A DNA stretch of 64,000 bases from Streptomyces sp. NBC_01210 (GTDB lineage: Bacteria; Actinomycetota; Actinomycetes; Streptomycetales; Streptomycetaceae), in assembly GCF_036010325.1 (NCBI RefSeq), contig NZ_CP108549.1, positions 7,626,001 through 7,690,000 of the forward strand, in the 5' to 3' direction. How positions within the stretch are numbered: position 1 is the stretch's first letter; each line of letters starts with the position of its first letter. This document shows positions 17,937 through 26,804 of the stretch, piece by piece. A program made the position numbers and the translations under genes. The notes beneath the pieces are model-generated. The model did not search any database, had not been told where the DNA came from, and saw nothing but the letters and a program-made list of their open reading frames with translations.

Positions 17937-19348
17937 CCGACGCCGCCCACCCCACTCCCACCCCTCTCCTGGTCCTGGACGTCGTAGGCCTCACCCCCCA
18001 GCTCCTCGACCACATGCCGCACCTCAAGTCCCTTGCCCAGTCCGGCTCCCAGGCCCCCCTCACCACCGTCCTCCCCGCCGTGACCTGCGCCGCCCAGTCC
18101 ACCTTCCTCACCGGCGCCCTCCCCGCCGAGCACGGCATCGTCGCCAACGGCTGGTACTTCCGCGACCTCGGCGACGTACTGCTCTGGCGACAGCACAACG
18201 GCCTCGTCTTCGGCGACAAGATCTGGGACGCCGCCCGCCGCGCACACCCCGGCTACACCGTCGCCAACATCTGCTGGTGGTACGCCATGGGCGCGGACAC
18301 CGACTTCACCGTCACCCCCCGCCCCGTCTACTACGCCGACGGTCGCAAGGAACCCGACTGCTACACCCGGCCCCCCGAGCTGCACGACGAACTCACCGAG
18401 AAGTTCGGCACCTTCCCCCTGTTCCACTTCTGGGGCCCGGGCGCCGACATCGTCTCCAGCCAGTGGATCGTCGACGCGACGCGACACATCATGCGCACCC
18501 GACACCCCGACCTGACCCTGTGCTACCTTCCGCATCTCGACTACGACCTGCAGCGCTACGGCCCCGACGACCCCCGCTCGTACCAGGCAGCCGCCGACCT
18601 CGACGCCGTCATCGCCCCGCTGCTGGGCGACGCCAGACAGGAAGGCCGCACGGTCGTCGCCCTGTCCGAGTACGGCATCACGCGCGTCAGCCGCCCCGTC
18701 GACATCAACCGCGCCCTGCGCCGCGCCGGCCTTCTCGAAGTCCACACCCAGGACGGCATGGAGTACCTCGACCCGATGGCCTCCCGCGCCTTCGCCGTCG
18801 CCGACCACCAGCTCGCCCACGTCTACATCCGCCGCCCCGAAGACATCGACGCCACCCGCGCGGCACTCACCGACCTGCCCGGCATCGAGCAACTCCTTGA
18901 CGACGAGGGCAAGAAGAGCCACGGCCTCGACCACCCGCGTTCCGGCGAACTCGTCGCCATCGCGGAGGCCGACGCCTGGTTCACCTACTACTACTGGCTC
19001 GACGACGACCGGGCCCCCGACTTCGCCCAGCTCGTCGAGATCCACCGCAAACCCGGCTACGACCCGGTCGAACTCCTCATGGACCCTCTCGACCCGTACG
19101 TACGCCTCAAGGCGGCCAAGGCGATCGCCCGCAAGAAACTCGGCATGCGCTACCGCCTCGCGGTCGTGCCCCTCGACCCCTCACCTATTCGCGGCAGCCA
19201 CGGCCGCCTGCCCACGAGCGACGAAAGTGACACCGGGCCGCTCATCCTCTGCTCCACCCCCCGCGCTGTCAGCGGCCGCGTCGCGGCCACCGATGTGAAG
19301 TCCCTGCTGCTTCAACTCGCTGGACTCCACTCAAGCAGAGACCACTGA
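17933..19348 (+). CDS. eboF: EboF: alkaline phosphatase/nucleotide pyrophosphatase family protein
   Basis: 471 residues, type I phosphodiesterase/nucleotide pyrophosphatase fold. The metal-ligand Asp and nucleophile regions are visible: LLVLDVVGL at the start, and TCAAQSTFLTGALPAEHGIVANGW with the usual Thr/Ser nucleophile segment, DVLLWRQ, LCYLPHLDYDLQRYGP (D, H), VVALSEYGI, LDHPRSGELVAIAE and the late RGSHG histidine. No signal peptide, so a cytoplasmic or membrane-associated place is implied. It is the last of the core ebo genes, 22 bases before the Tat-exported isomerase. Confidence 0.87.
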   Translation: MTDAAHPTPTPLLVLDVVGLTPQLLDHMPHLKSLAQSGSQAPLTTVLPAVTCAAQSTFLTGALPAEHGIVANGWYFRDLGDVLLWRQHNGLVFGDKIWDAARRAHPGYTVANICWWYAMGADTDFTVTPRPVYYADGRKEPDCYTRPPELHDELTEKFGTFPLFHFWGPGADIVSSQWIVDATRHIMRTRHPDLTLCYLPHLDYDLQRYGPDDPRSYQAAADLDAVIAPLLGDARQEGRTVVALSEYGITRVSRPVDINRALRRAGLLEVHTQDGMEYLDPMASRAFAVADHQLAHVYIRRPEDIDATRAALTDLPGIEQLLDDEGKKSHGLDHPRSGELVAIAEADAWFTYYYWLDDDRAPDFAQLVEIHRKPGYDPVELLMDPLDPYVRLKAAKAIARKKLGMRYRLAVVPLDPSPIRGSHGRLPTSDESDTGPLILCSTPRAVSGRVAATDVKSLLLQLAGLHSSRDH

Positions 19349-19370
19349 CAATCCGATCCCGGGAGATCCC

Positions 19371-20411
19371 ATGAGCCGCACAAGCAAGGCCAACGACCCC
19401 GAACTCGCCCACAGGCTCAGCAGACGCGGCATGCTCGGCGTCGCCGCCGGCGCGACCGCCGCCGCCATCGTCGGCGCCGCTGCGGGCCCGGCCTCGGCAG
19501 CCGTGACGAGTGCCGCCGCCCCCGGCAGGGGCCGCCCCGTCCTGCCCCCCGGCCGCCTCGGCACCCAGCTCTACTCCCTGCGCGACAAGGTTTCCGGCCT
19601 CGGCTTCGCGAAGGTCTTCGCCGAGCTGGAGCGCTACGGCTACGACGAGATCGAGTACGCCGGCTATACCCAGGGCACCGGCCCCATCACCCTCGCCCAG
19701 CTGAAGCAGCTCGCCCACGACCACGGGCTGCGCGGCATCGGCAGTCACGTCGGCTACTACTCCAGCGACCCGAACGCCTACACCTTCGCCCAGAACCTCG
19801 ACAAGGTCCTCGACGACGCCCAGGCGCTCGGCCTGCCGCACATCGGCACCGCATCGGGCCCCTTCCGCTACGGCTCCACCGTCGATGCCTGGAAGCGGGC
19901 CGCCGAGGAGTTCAACACGTATGGAGCCGCCGCCAGGAAGCGCGGTCTGAAGTTCTACCAGCACAACCACGCCGAGGAGTTCTCCTTCGCCACCGACCAG
20001 CCGAACGTCCGCCTCTACGACGTGCTGCTCGCCGAGACCGACCCCGATCTGGTCCACCTCGAAATGGACATCTACTGGGCGTTCGTGGGCCAGTTCCGCT
20101 TCAGCAAGCGCGTCGACGGCACCCCAGCCCCCTTCGACCCTCTGCGCTATGTCCTCAAGCGGCCCCACCGCTACCCGCTTTTCCACGTCAAGGACGGCAC
20201 GCACGACGAGTCCGCCCGCGACGGCTACCGAATGGTGGACGTCGGGGACGGAGACATCGACTACAAGCGCTTCATCTCCGCGGTGAACAAGACCCAGGGC
20301 GGCTACCGCGACCACCACTGGCAGACCGAACACGACAACCCGGTCGAGTCCTTCGCGTTCGCCCGCAAGTCGAGTGAGCACCTCCACTCGCTGCGCGAGA
20401 AGGGCTGCTGA
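19371..20411 (+). CDS. Tat-exported sugar phosphate isomerase/epimerase family protein
   Basis: 346 residues. The N-terminus is a twin-arginine signal (LSRRGMLGVAAGA, then an alanine-rich hydrophobic run ending ASAAVT), so the mature protein works outside the cytoplasm. The rest is a TIM barrel: GTQLYSLRDKVSGLGFA, DEIEYAGYTQ, FYQHNHAEEF, VHLEMDIYWA, LFHVKDGTHD and IDYKRF, with several candidate metal ligands. It trails eboF by 22 bases and is probably in the same transcript. An exported isomerase fits a system that delivers a metabolite across the membrane. Substrate unknown. Confidence 0.85.
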   Translation: MSRTSKANDPELAHRLSRRGMLGVAAGATAAAIVGAAAGPASAAVTSAAAPGRGRPVLPPGRLGTQLYSLRDKVSGLGFAKVFAELERYGYDEIEYAGYTQGTGPITLAQLKQLAHDHGLRGIGSHVGYYSSDPNAYTFAQNLDKVLDDAQALGLPHIGTASGPFRYGSTVDAWKRAAEEFNTYGAAARKRGLKFYQHNHAEEFSFATDQPNVRLYDVLLAETDPDLVHLEMDIYWAFVGQFRFSKRVDGTPAPFDPLRYVLKRPHRYPLFHVKDGTHDESARDGYRMVDVGDGDIDYKRFISAVNKTQGGYRDHHWQTEHDNPVESFAFARKSSEHLHSLREKGC

Positions 20412-20555
20412 GGGTTCGTACGGCACCGCATCGGGTCCGCGCGGTACTGCTTCCTATCCGCGCGGCGCCGATCCCGCGTCGGCGCGGGAATCCTGCTACC
20501 GGCCAGTAGAGGGAACGTAAGGTTCCGTCCATCATGGGACGCGAACATGCCAAAT

Positions 20556-20582
20556 GCCCTCCGTCCGTACGGGACGGAGGGC
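20556..20582 (+). terminator. Perfect 11-bp stem hairpin after the ebo operon
   Basis: GCCCTCCGTCC and its exact complement GGACGGAGGGC are separated by five bases (GTACG). There is no long T-run, as usual for high-GC terminators. It lies 145 bases after the isomerase stop and 36 bases before the phosphatase start, so it could end the ebo transcript or sit in the phosphatase leader. Confidence 0.6.
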
Positions 20583-20617
20583 TTCCCCTGAGCTGTTCCG
20601 AGACGCAGGAGCCCCCC

Positions 20618-21289
20618 ATGCATGCAGGCAAGTGGAGAATCCGGTCGGTGGTCGCCGCCGCCGCGCTGACGTTCACCATGGCCGCCCCGGTCGCAGCGGC
20701 CGCGGACTCGACCGGGTCGGACCGCCCGGCGACCCCGGCCGCCACCGCCGCCGCGCCGCAGCAGTCCGGCCACGCCAGTACGCTGCTCGCCGACGTCGAC
20801 TACGGGACCTGGCAGCGTGATGTCGCCGCCGTCGTCGCCATTGCTCGCCCCTACATCGAGCAGCGCACCACGAACACCTCCGGTGCGAAGCAGGCGATCG
20901 TCCTCGACATCGACAACACGTCGCTCGAGACCGACTTCCACCCCTTCTGGGAGTACCCGACGCCTGCGGTCAAGCCGGTCCTCGAACTGGCGCGTTACGC
21001 GAAGTCCCGCGGTGTGGACATCTTCTTCGTCACCGCCCGCCCCGGCATCCTCCACTCGCTCACCGAGTACAACCTGAAGAAGGTCGGGTACCCGGTCGAC
21101 GGCCTGTACGTACGGGATCTGCCTGACCTCTTCGACGAGGTCAGCGCGTACAAGACGGGCAAGCGGGCCGCGATCGAGGCAAAGGGCTACACGATCATCG
21201 CCAACATCGGCAACAACACGACCGATCTCGTGGGCGGCCACGCCGAGAAGACGTTCAAGCTGCCCGACTACAACGGCGACCTGTCGTAG
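20618..21289 (+). CDS. Secreted HAD-superfamily acid phosphatase
   Basis: 223 residues from the ATG at 20618, preceded by GCAGGAG; this start gives a Sec signal peptide (MHAGKWRIRS, hydrophobic core, cut near AAAADS). Class B/C acid-phosphatase marks: the HAD nucleophile motif appears as VLDIDNTSLET (DxDxT), motif II as FFVTARPGI, a lysine in YKTGKRAAIE, and the acidic motif III as ANIGNNTTDLVGGHA. The third motif has N where Asp is commonest (IGNN), a variation seen in related secreted HADs. It probably releases phosphate from organic phosphoesters outside the cell. Followed by a strong terminator. Confidence 0.85.
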   Translation: MHAGKWRIRSVVAAAALTFTMAAPVAAAADSTGSDRPATPAATAAAPQQSGHASTLLADVDYGTWQRDVAAVVAIARPYIEQRTTNTSGAKQAIVLDIDNTSLETDFHPFWEYPTPAVKPVLELARYAKSRGVDIFFVTARPGILHSLTEYNLKKVGYPVDGLYVRDLPDLFDEVSAYKTGKRAAIEAKGYTIIANIGNNTTDLVGGHAEKTFKLPDYNGDLS

Positions 21290-21315
21290 CCGTCGGCATG
21301 ACCGGGCACAACAGC

Positions 21316-21353
21316 GGGGGCCGTCACGACCGTTACCGGTCGCGACGGCCCCC
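21316..21353 (+). terminator. Strong hairpin terminator after the HAD phosphatase
   Basis: GGGGGCCGTC pairs with GACGGCCCCC, then after one mismatch CGACCG pairs with CGGTCG around a TTAC loop: 16 pairs in all. It begins 27 bases after the stop codon and is symmetrical enough to serve leftward transcription too. Confidence 0.8.
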
Positions 21354-21419
21354 CCTCGCCGTAAAGCCTTGTCCCTGCCCGCGGCTCAGACCACGTCCCG
21401 GCTGATCGGCCGGGGAGTC

Positions 21420-21626
21420 GGCACGATCTTCCGTGCCGGCGGCCACCCCGGAGCCCGTAGGAACAGCTGCGAGCACCACCGACGCAAGACCGATGGACCC
21501 GGCCAGCGCGAAGAACATGCCGTAGTTGGAGGCGTTGTTGTTCTCCCCGAAGTGGTCCGCGGTCATCGCCGCGAACAGCGGGAAGATCGCGCCACCGCCG
21601 AAACCGGAGACCATCGAGCGGAACAC
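21420..21626 (-). pseudogene. C-terminal remnant of an OFA-type oxalate/formate antiporter
   Basis: In the minus frame, translation gives SMVSGFGGGAIFPLFAAMTA and then DHFGENNNASNYG, hallmark sequence of the late transmembrane region of OFA-family MFS transporters in streptomycetes. It jumps at once to FALAGSIGLASVVLAAV, the final helix, so about 30 residues are deleted inside the remnant. No start, no first half. The matching N-terminal piece of the same family lies 8.5 kb away at 30089-30289 on the same strand, in the order expected if one gene had been split. Confidence 0.72.
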
Positions 21627-21812
21627 TCCTTCCAGCCCCCGACTTGCCCGGCGGGATGCGGCCCCTGCGTGCCAAGGACGCCGGCGCGGAGCCCGGGTGA
21701 CGGCCTCGGCGAAGGCTGTCACCCGGTAGCGGCGTCCGATCTCAGTGCCCGGGCGGTCGTGGATGCGCCCACATGAGCACTCTCGTTCCTCGTCCCACCA
21801 CTACCGAACCGC

Positions 21813-22697
21813 TCACGCCATTCCGATCACGCCTTGAGCGGACGGGGCCGGGAGCGTGGCGAGTTCGCCCAGGACGCGGGCCGCCGGCGCGGGGTCGACC
21901 AGCCACTTCAGGTGGCTGCCCTCCAGTGTGCGGACGTCGTACGGGTTGTCAGGCGTCAGCTCGTTGCCCTCGCGGATCAGGCGGTCCTGTATGGCGAGAG
22001 GCAGGCTCGTGTCGTCGGCCAGGCGGATGTAGGTCTTGGGGATGCGGCCCCAGGTCGCTGCCTGAGCCCGGTCGGCGGAGCCGCCGACGTCCAGGTTCTC
22101 GTCGGGCTGGAAGGTGTTCAGGAAGGTGTGGAACTGCTCGTCGGTGCCGTCGGCGAAGAAGGCCGCCTTGAACGCCGTGAGCGAGTCCGGGTTCGCGGTG
22201 CGGAAGTTGACGCGGAGCAGGCCGAGGTCGGCAGGGTTCCCGGCCAGCGCCGAAGCGAAGGCGGCGGGGTCGACCGTGGCCATCTCCGGCTCGGTGTAGT
22301 AGTCGTTGATGTCGAGGTGGACCGGGCACCAGGCCGAGACGTAGACGATGCGGTCGATCAGATCCGGGCGTGCGTTGGCCGCGGCCGTGACCGTGACACC
22401 GCCCCGGCTGTGGGCGACGAGGATCACGGGGCCGTTCCGCTTGGCCCGTTCGAGGATCCCGATGAGGTGCGCGACGTTGTCGGCGAGCGTGACGCCCTTG
22501 ATCGAGCCGGGCGCGGTGGCGAGCCCCTCGGGGTCCTGCGGCGACTGATAGGCGCGGGTGAAGGTCGCCTGGAACCCGTGGCCGGGCAGGTCGACGGCGA
22601 CCGAACGGTGCCCGAGGAGGCCGAGTTCGGCCTGGAGGGGCGCGAAGGAGAAGGAGTTCGCGAAGGCTCCGTGCACCAGTACGAACGTCGGTTGCAT
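21813..22697 (-). CDS. Alpha/beta hydrolase
   Basis: 294 residues from the ATG at 22697; a GTG 12 bases upstream is possible but abuts the purine-rich GGAAAG site. The oxyanion-hole motif is LVHGAFAN near the N-terminus, the nucleophile elbow VAHSRGG, and the late catalytic histidine is probably in LEGSHLKWL. No signal peptide. It resembles the esterase/AB-hydrolase-6 group (salicylate-esterase-like fold) with unknown substrate. It stands alone inside the zone bounded by the two antiporter fragments. Confidence 0.85.
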   Translation of the reverse strand: MQPTFVLVHGAFANSFSFAPLQAELGLLGHRSVAVDLPGHGFQATFTRAYQSPQDPEGLATAPGSIKGVTLADNVAHLIGILERAKRNGPVILVAHSRGGVTVTAAANARPDLIDRIVYVSAWCPVHLDINDYYTEPEMATVDPAAFASALAGNPADLGLLRVNFRTANPDSLTAFKAAFFADGTDEQFHTFLNTFQPDENLDVGGSADRAQAATWGRIPKTYIRLADDTSLPLAIQDRLIREGNELTPDNPYDVRTLEGSHLKWLVDPAPAARVLGELATLPAPSAQGVIGMA

Positions 22698-22804
22698 CTG
22701 TGTACTCACTTTCCGGCCGCCGCGGTTCGGCGTCGGCCATGGCGGGCCCCGGCGCGGGCGAGCCGACTCAGGGCCGAGGAACGGGCCAACGTCCGCGGCA
22801 CACC

Positions 22805-22823
22805 GTCCCCCGCTGCGGGGGAC
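22805..22823. other. Small GC-rich hairpin upstream of the hydrolase
   Basis: GTCCCCC and GGGGGAC are separated by GCTGC. It lies in the 235-base stretch between the hydrolase start and the IS481 debris, where no gene is visible. Either a terminator relic or a regulatory hairpin. Confidence 0.35.
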
Positions 22824-22931
22824 GTCTTCGTGCGTGGAACGCGTCACTCGGCCAAGTGCGGTCAACCGCTGCGCCTGGCGGGCATGGGGTGGACATTCGT
22901 TTGATGTCCCAAGATTCACATTGTCCAGCGG

Positions 22932-23210
22932 ATGATCATCCGCACTACTGCCTACACATGGGTCCACCGGCTGCGGACCCACCGAAAGCCCGACCCGGCC
23001 CGTATCGGGTCGATCCTGGGCATGCCGGCCTCGACCGTGCTCCGGATTCCGGTCCGCCACGGCCTGAACCGCCTGGCTTCCCCGACCGACCCCCACGGCA
23101 TCACCGTCGAACGGGTCCTGACCGACAACGGCTTCTGCTCAACCGCACCCTGCTCGACGAATGGGCTTGCCAGCGGCCCTACGCGATCAATCCGATGTTT
23201 GACGCAGGAC
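22932..23210 (+). pseudogene. IS481-family transposase remnant
   Basis: Pieces of an IS481-type transposase in two frames: DPARIGSILGMPASTVLRI and RHGLNRLASP from the helix-turn-helix region, then directly VERVLTDNGFC from the catalytic core (the second Asp motif, TDNG), then after a frame change NRTLLDEWACQRPY from the C-terminal third. Several hundred bases are missing and the frame is broken at least once, so the element is dead. It lies against the 3' end of the glycosyltransferase fusion gene and overlaps it slightly. Confidence 0.7.
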
Positions 23211-25133
23211 CAGGCAGAGAAAGCCGAAGCTGTCCCGGTACCCGCGCAGCCACTGCGAACGCTGGGCGGTGGCCGTCTCCAGTACCTGTGCGCCAGCCGG
23301 ATCGGCAGGGTGGTCCAGAGCCCATGAGGCCAGCGAGCCCCAGCAAGCCCACTCGTAGGAGTCCAGCTCACTGCGGGTGCTGACATGGCCGTGGACAGGG
23401 GTCCATCCGTCGGCGACGACGCGGTCCACCGTGGTCGCCAGGTCGGCGAGGTCACCGAACATCTCGACGGCCGCTGGCGAAGGGGCGCGGTCCCAGAACG
23501 ACTCACCGATCAGAACGCGGCCTCCGGGAGCCAGGTGCTTGCGGGCCGCCGCGAGGGTGGGGAGAAGACCGCCGAAGGCATGCGCGGCGCCGACGCTGAT
23601 CACCAGGTCGAACGGTTGTGGAGAGCCGAAGTCCGTGGCCTCCTGCTGGTGGAGGACCAGGCGCTCGTCGACTCCGAGTTTGCTCGCTGCCTGGCGGGCC
23701 TGTGTCAGAGCGACTTCGGAGACGTCGACGCCCTCGGCGTGCAGGTGCGGGCGCGTCGCCAGGGCGCGCAGAAGCCACTCCGCTGTGCCGCATCCGAGGT
23801 CGAGCACTCGCTCGTCACCTCGCGGGAGGCCGCGTTCGAGCAGCCGACTGACCGAGTCGTCGTCGAGCGGAGATTTTATCGGGTGGTCGGCATGCGCGAT
23901 CATGGAGATCTGTTCGCGGCTCACCGGCGCGGCGTGCCCCGTGTCGAGGAGCAGCTTCGCGGCCACCGCCGTCCCGTCGGTGCGAATCGTGCCGGCGACG
24001 GCCTTCGCCCGTGCTTCCGTCTCGGGGGTCAGGGCCGTCCTGAGTGCGTCTGACAGGGACTCGAAGGTCGGGGTCGGGCCGTCGTGTGCCGCGCCGATGC
24101 CCAGGTCGGCCACGCGGGCGGCCCAGTGCGGCTGGTCCACGAACTGGGGCACCACCACCTGGGGTGCACCGGCTCGGGCGGCGGTGGTCGTGGTGCCTGC
24201 GCCGCCGTGGTGTACGACGGCCGCGACCCGGCGGAACAGGGACTGGTGGTTGACGTCGCCTACGGCGAAGCAGTCGTCCGAGTCGTCCACCAGGCCCAGG
24301 TCTGCCCAGCCGCGGGAGACGAGCACGCGGCGGCCCTGCGCGCGGGCCGCCTCGACGGTTGTCCGGGCGATGTCGGTGGCTGTGCTCATGGGCATGCTGC
24401 CGAAGCCGACGTACACCGGTGGGGTGCCGGCGTCCAGGAACGTCTCCAGATCGGCGGGCAGGGGGCGTTCGTCGGGCAGGATCCACGCGCCGGTCTGCAC
24501 GAGGTCGAGGTTCGTCAGTTGCTGCCACGGGCCCAGGACCGGGTCCACCGCCAGCCACGGCCGTTCGGTGAAGACGTGGTCGCGGACGTTGTCCACCGGT
24601 GCAAGGCCGATCGCCGCGCGGTGGGCGTTGAGGGGCTGGAGGTAAAGGGCGTTGACCTTCTGGGCGTCCAGGTCCCACAGGGCCTGGTTGTCGGTCATGT
24701 CGGGCGGAGCCGACGGGCCGGGCCGCGGCGACGGTCGGTAGTGCGTGGAGGGCATCTCGAACGGGTGGAAGCCCGCGTACACGTAGCGGATGCCCAGCTT
24801 CTCGGCCACCGAGCGGGCGCCGGCCGGCATCAGACCGCTCGCCACCAGCACGTCACAGTCCTCGGCCGCCTTGCCGACCGTGTCGAAGTGCTCGGCGACC
24901 AGCTCGGCCGCGAACGCGGCCGCGTCCGACGGGGGCGCTCCCGTCCGCAGCGCGCGCACGTCCCGCCCGAAGGGCACCAGATCCGCGCCGACACCGGCCA
25001 GCAGTTCCGCGAACTCCTCGTCCGGCGGTGCGCACACGCGTACCTCCGCGCCGAGTTTCCGCAACTGCGCCGCCAGTCCCGCCAGCGGCGCGATGTCGCC
25101 GCGCGATCCGTACGCCATCAACAGCACACGCAT
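23187..25133 (-). CDS. Glycosyltransferase (GT1) fused to a SAM-dependent methyltransferase
   Basis: 648 residues in one uninterrupted frame. Residues 1-405 are a complete GT1/MGT-type glycosyltransferase: MRVLLMAYGSRGDIAPL at the start (as in glycopeptide and macrolide glycosyltransferases), VYVGFGSMPMS, and the donor-binding block VVHHGGAGTTTTAARAGAPQ followed by PQFVDQPHWA. Residues about 410-648 are a class I methyltransferase starting at MIAHADHPIKSP, with SAM motif VLDLGCGTAEW, EGVDVSE, VISVGAAHAFGG and LAPGGRVLIGESFW. Both halves look like full single-domain proteins joined where one would stop and the other start. Last gene of a probable four-gene minus-strand operon with the cupin, GNAT and hemerythrin genes. 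Acceptor unknown; resistance or tailoring is possible. Confidence 0.87.
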   Translation of the reverse strand: MRVLLMAYGSRGDIAPLAGLAAQLRKLGAEVRVCAPPDEEFAELLAGVGADLVPFGRDVRALRTGAPPSDAAAFAAELVAEHFDTVGKAAEDCDVLVASGLMPAGARSVAEKLGIRYVYAGFHPFEMPSTHYRPSPRPGPSAPPDMTDNQALWDLDAQKVNALYLQPLNAHRAAIGLAPVDNVRDHVFTERPWLAVDPVLGPWQQLTNLDLVQTGAWILPDERPLPADLETFLDAGTPPVYVGFGSMPMSTATDIARTTVEAARAQGRRVLVSRGWADLGLVDDSDDCFAVGDVNHQSLFRRVAAVVHHGGAGTTTTAARAGAPQVVVPQFVDQPHWAARVADLGIGAAHDGPTPTFESLSDALRTALTPETEARAKAVAGTIRTDGTAVAAKLLLDTGHAAPVSREQISMIAHADHPIKSPLDDDSVSRLLERGLPRGDERVLDLGCGTAEWLLRALATRPHLHAEGVDVSEVALTQARQAASKLGVDERLVLHQQEATDFGSPQPFDLVISVGAAHAFGGLLPTLAAARKHLAPGGRVLIGESFWDRAPSPAAVEMFGDLADLATTVDRVVADGWTPVHGHVSTRSELDSYEWACWGSLASWALDHPADPAGAQVLETATAQRSQWLRGYRDSFGFLCLVLRQTSD

Positions 25134-25258
25134 GTCGTGTTTCTCATTCCTCTGGATGCCGGCCTCGGCCGGTGATGGTGCGGCAGGATCCGGGTCTTCC
25201 GGGTCTTGCCTCGGGCCCTTTGGGGCGGGTTCGTGTCGGGCGGTGGTGATCAGCGGGA

Positions 25259-25630
25259 TCAGCGGGCCCAGGGCAGTTCGCGGGTGCCTTCGGTTCCGGG
25301 TACGGAGGCGAGGGCGTCGCAGTGCATCGCGACGTGGGCCTCGGCCCGCTCCGGGGCGTGGATCCGGCGCAGGAGTCCGGAGGGCAGGATGAACGTCTGG
25401 CCGGCCAGGACCTTTTGGGTGTGGCCGTCGCAGGTCACTTCCAGGGCGCCCGCGGTGACCGTCCAGACCTGTTCACGAGTGACGGAGTGCTCGGGGCCGG
25501 TTGCCCCGGCGTCCATGCAGACCGTCCAGGTGCTGAGTTCGGTGCTGCCGCGGCTGGGAGCCGCCAGGCCGGTCATGGTGGCGTTCGGGGAGACGGTGAC
25601 GTTGTCGTTCGACGGAGTGATGACGCGCAT
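25259..25630 (-). CDS. Cupin domain protein
   Basis: 123 residues, single cupin barrel. Metal-binding segments: GPEHSVTREQVWTVTAGALEV (H and E of cupin motif 1) and FILPSGLLRRIHAPERAEAHV (motif 2, H). The ATG has GGAG about 8 bases upstream. It lies 71 bases after the GNAT gene and 125 bases before the glycosyltransferase gene, same strand. Small cupins often act as sensors or isomerases; no specific role can be read. Confidence 0.82.
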   Translation of the reverse strand: MRVITPSNDNVTVSPNATMTGLAAPSRGSTELSTWTVCMDAGATGPEHSVTREQVWTVTAGALEVTCDGHTQKVLAGQTFILPSGLLRRIHAPERAEAHVAMHCDALASVPGTEGTRELPWAR

Positions 25631-25701
25631 ATGGGGTGCTCCTCGGTGGCGTTCGGGGACGGGACGGGCCGCGAGGGAAGGGAAGGGGCCCGTGGGTGAG
25701 G

Positions 25702-26703
25702 TCAGGTAGCGGGCACGTCGAGCTGGAACTCGCGGGTGCGCCGGTAGGAGCGGAATCCCAGTCGGTGGTTGACGGCCAGCATGTGGACGTTGTCGTCGGC
25801 GTTGTCCGTCTCGATCTCGACGACGCCGGGATGCTCGGCGCGCAGACGCCGCACCATGGCGGCCTTGACCCACAGCCCAAGGCCGTGGCCGCGGTGCGCG
25901 GGCACGACAGCCGTGTCGTACTGCTGGGCACGCGGCCCGGAGCCCTGGGGGAGCAGGATCTCGGTGTAGCCGGCCATCGTGCCGTCGTCGTGGACTGCCG
26001 CGATGGTCAGCAGTGTGTCGCCGCGGTCGGCGATCACCTTGGCCATGGCGCGGACGCGGTCGGCGTCCCACGCCACGCTGCCGTAGTCCAGGTCGCCGAC
26101 GGGCATGTCGTTCATCGCGTTCTTGGCTGCGGCGAAGGCGTCGGCGAGCTCGTCGGGAACCGTGCCGGGCCAGCGGGTCAGCCGGTAGCCGGGGGGCGCG
26201 GTATCGGCGATCTGCGGCAGGTCGGCCTCGGGCAGCTCGTCGAGGCGCAGTATGAGGTGATCCAGGGTGAGTGCCCGGCGGAAGCCCCACCGTTCACTGA
26301 AGGCTTCGCCCGGGCTGTCGGCCGCGGCTGCCGCGATGAGGCTACGCCGGTTCTCGGTGAGGCAGGCCGCCACGACCGCCGACAGCAGGAGGGAGCCGGT
26401 TCCCAGGCGCCGGTGTGCGGGGTCGACGTGCAGTTCCAGTTCGGACAGGTGCTCCTGGCCCGGGGAGGTGAACACCCGCAGGCCGGCGACTCCGACGGGG
26501 ACGCAGTCCGCCCCGATGGCCAGCCAGGTCAGCCGGCGGCTGCCCAGAGCGGGCTGGGTGAGCTGGGCGTGGATCTGTCCGGGGTCGGGGGTCGGTACTC
26601 CGGGCAGGTCGTGGGCCATCGAGGTCGCAACGACCTGATGCCATGCGGCGGCCTCGGCGACCGAGACGCGCTGGAGCGGAATGACATGTACAGATTCGGA
26701 CAA
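25702..26703 (-). CDS. Tandem-GNAT acetyltransferase
   Basis: About 333 residues with two acetyltransferase domains. The first has LELHVDPAHRRLGTGSLLLSA (acetyl-CoA-binding R/Q-x-x-G-x-G/A variant); the second has YDTAVVPAHRGHGLGLWVKAAM and ends NADDNVHMLAVNHRLGF, as in mycothiol-synthase-like double GNATs. The start is uncertain: a TTG at 26703 fits the family's N-terminus (VIPLQRVSVAEAAAWH), while the open frame runs upstream into the hemerythrin gene. Substrate unknown; an antibiotic, amine or polyamine is possible. Confidence 0.78.
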   Translation of the reverse strand: MSESVHVIPLQRVSVAEAAAWHQVVATSMAHDLPGVPTPDPGQIHAQLTQPALGSRRLTWLAIGADCVPVGVAGLRVFTSPGQEHLSELELHVDPAHRRLGTGSLLLSAVVAACLTENRRSLIAAAAADSPGEAFSERWGFRRALTLDHLILRLDELPEADLPQIADTAPPGYRLTRWPGTVPDELADAFAAAKNAMNDMPVGDLDYGSVAWDADRVRAMAKVIADRGDTLLTIAAVHDDGTMAGYTEILLPQGSGPRAQQYDTAVVPAHRGHGLGLWVKAAMVRRLRAEHPGVVEIETDNADDNVHMLAVNHRLGFRSYRRTREFQLDVPAT

Positions 26704-26804
26704 GGCGATGGCTTTCGTAGTCGGGTCGGTCGTACTTCGGGATGCCAGGAGGGCGTACTCGCGTCGGCCGATAGACCGCCAGGGCGGCGGCCAATGAGGC
26801 TGCG

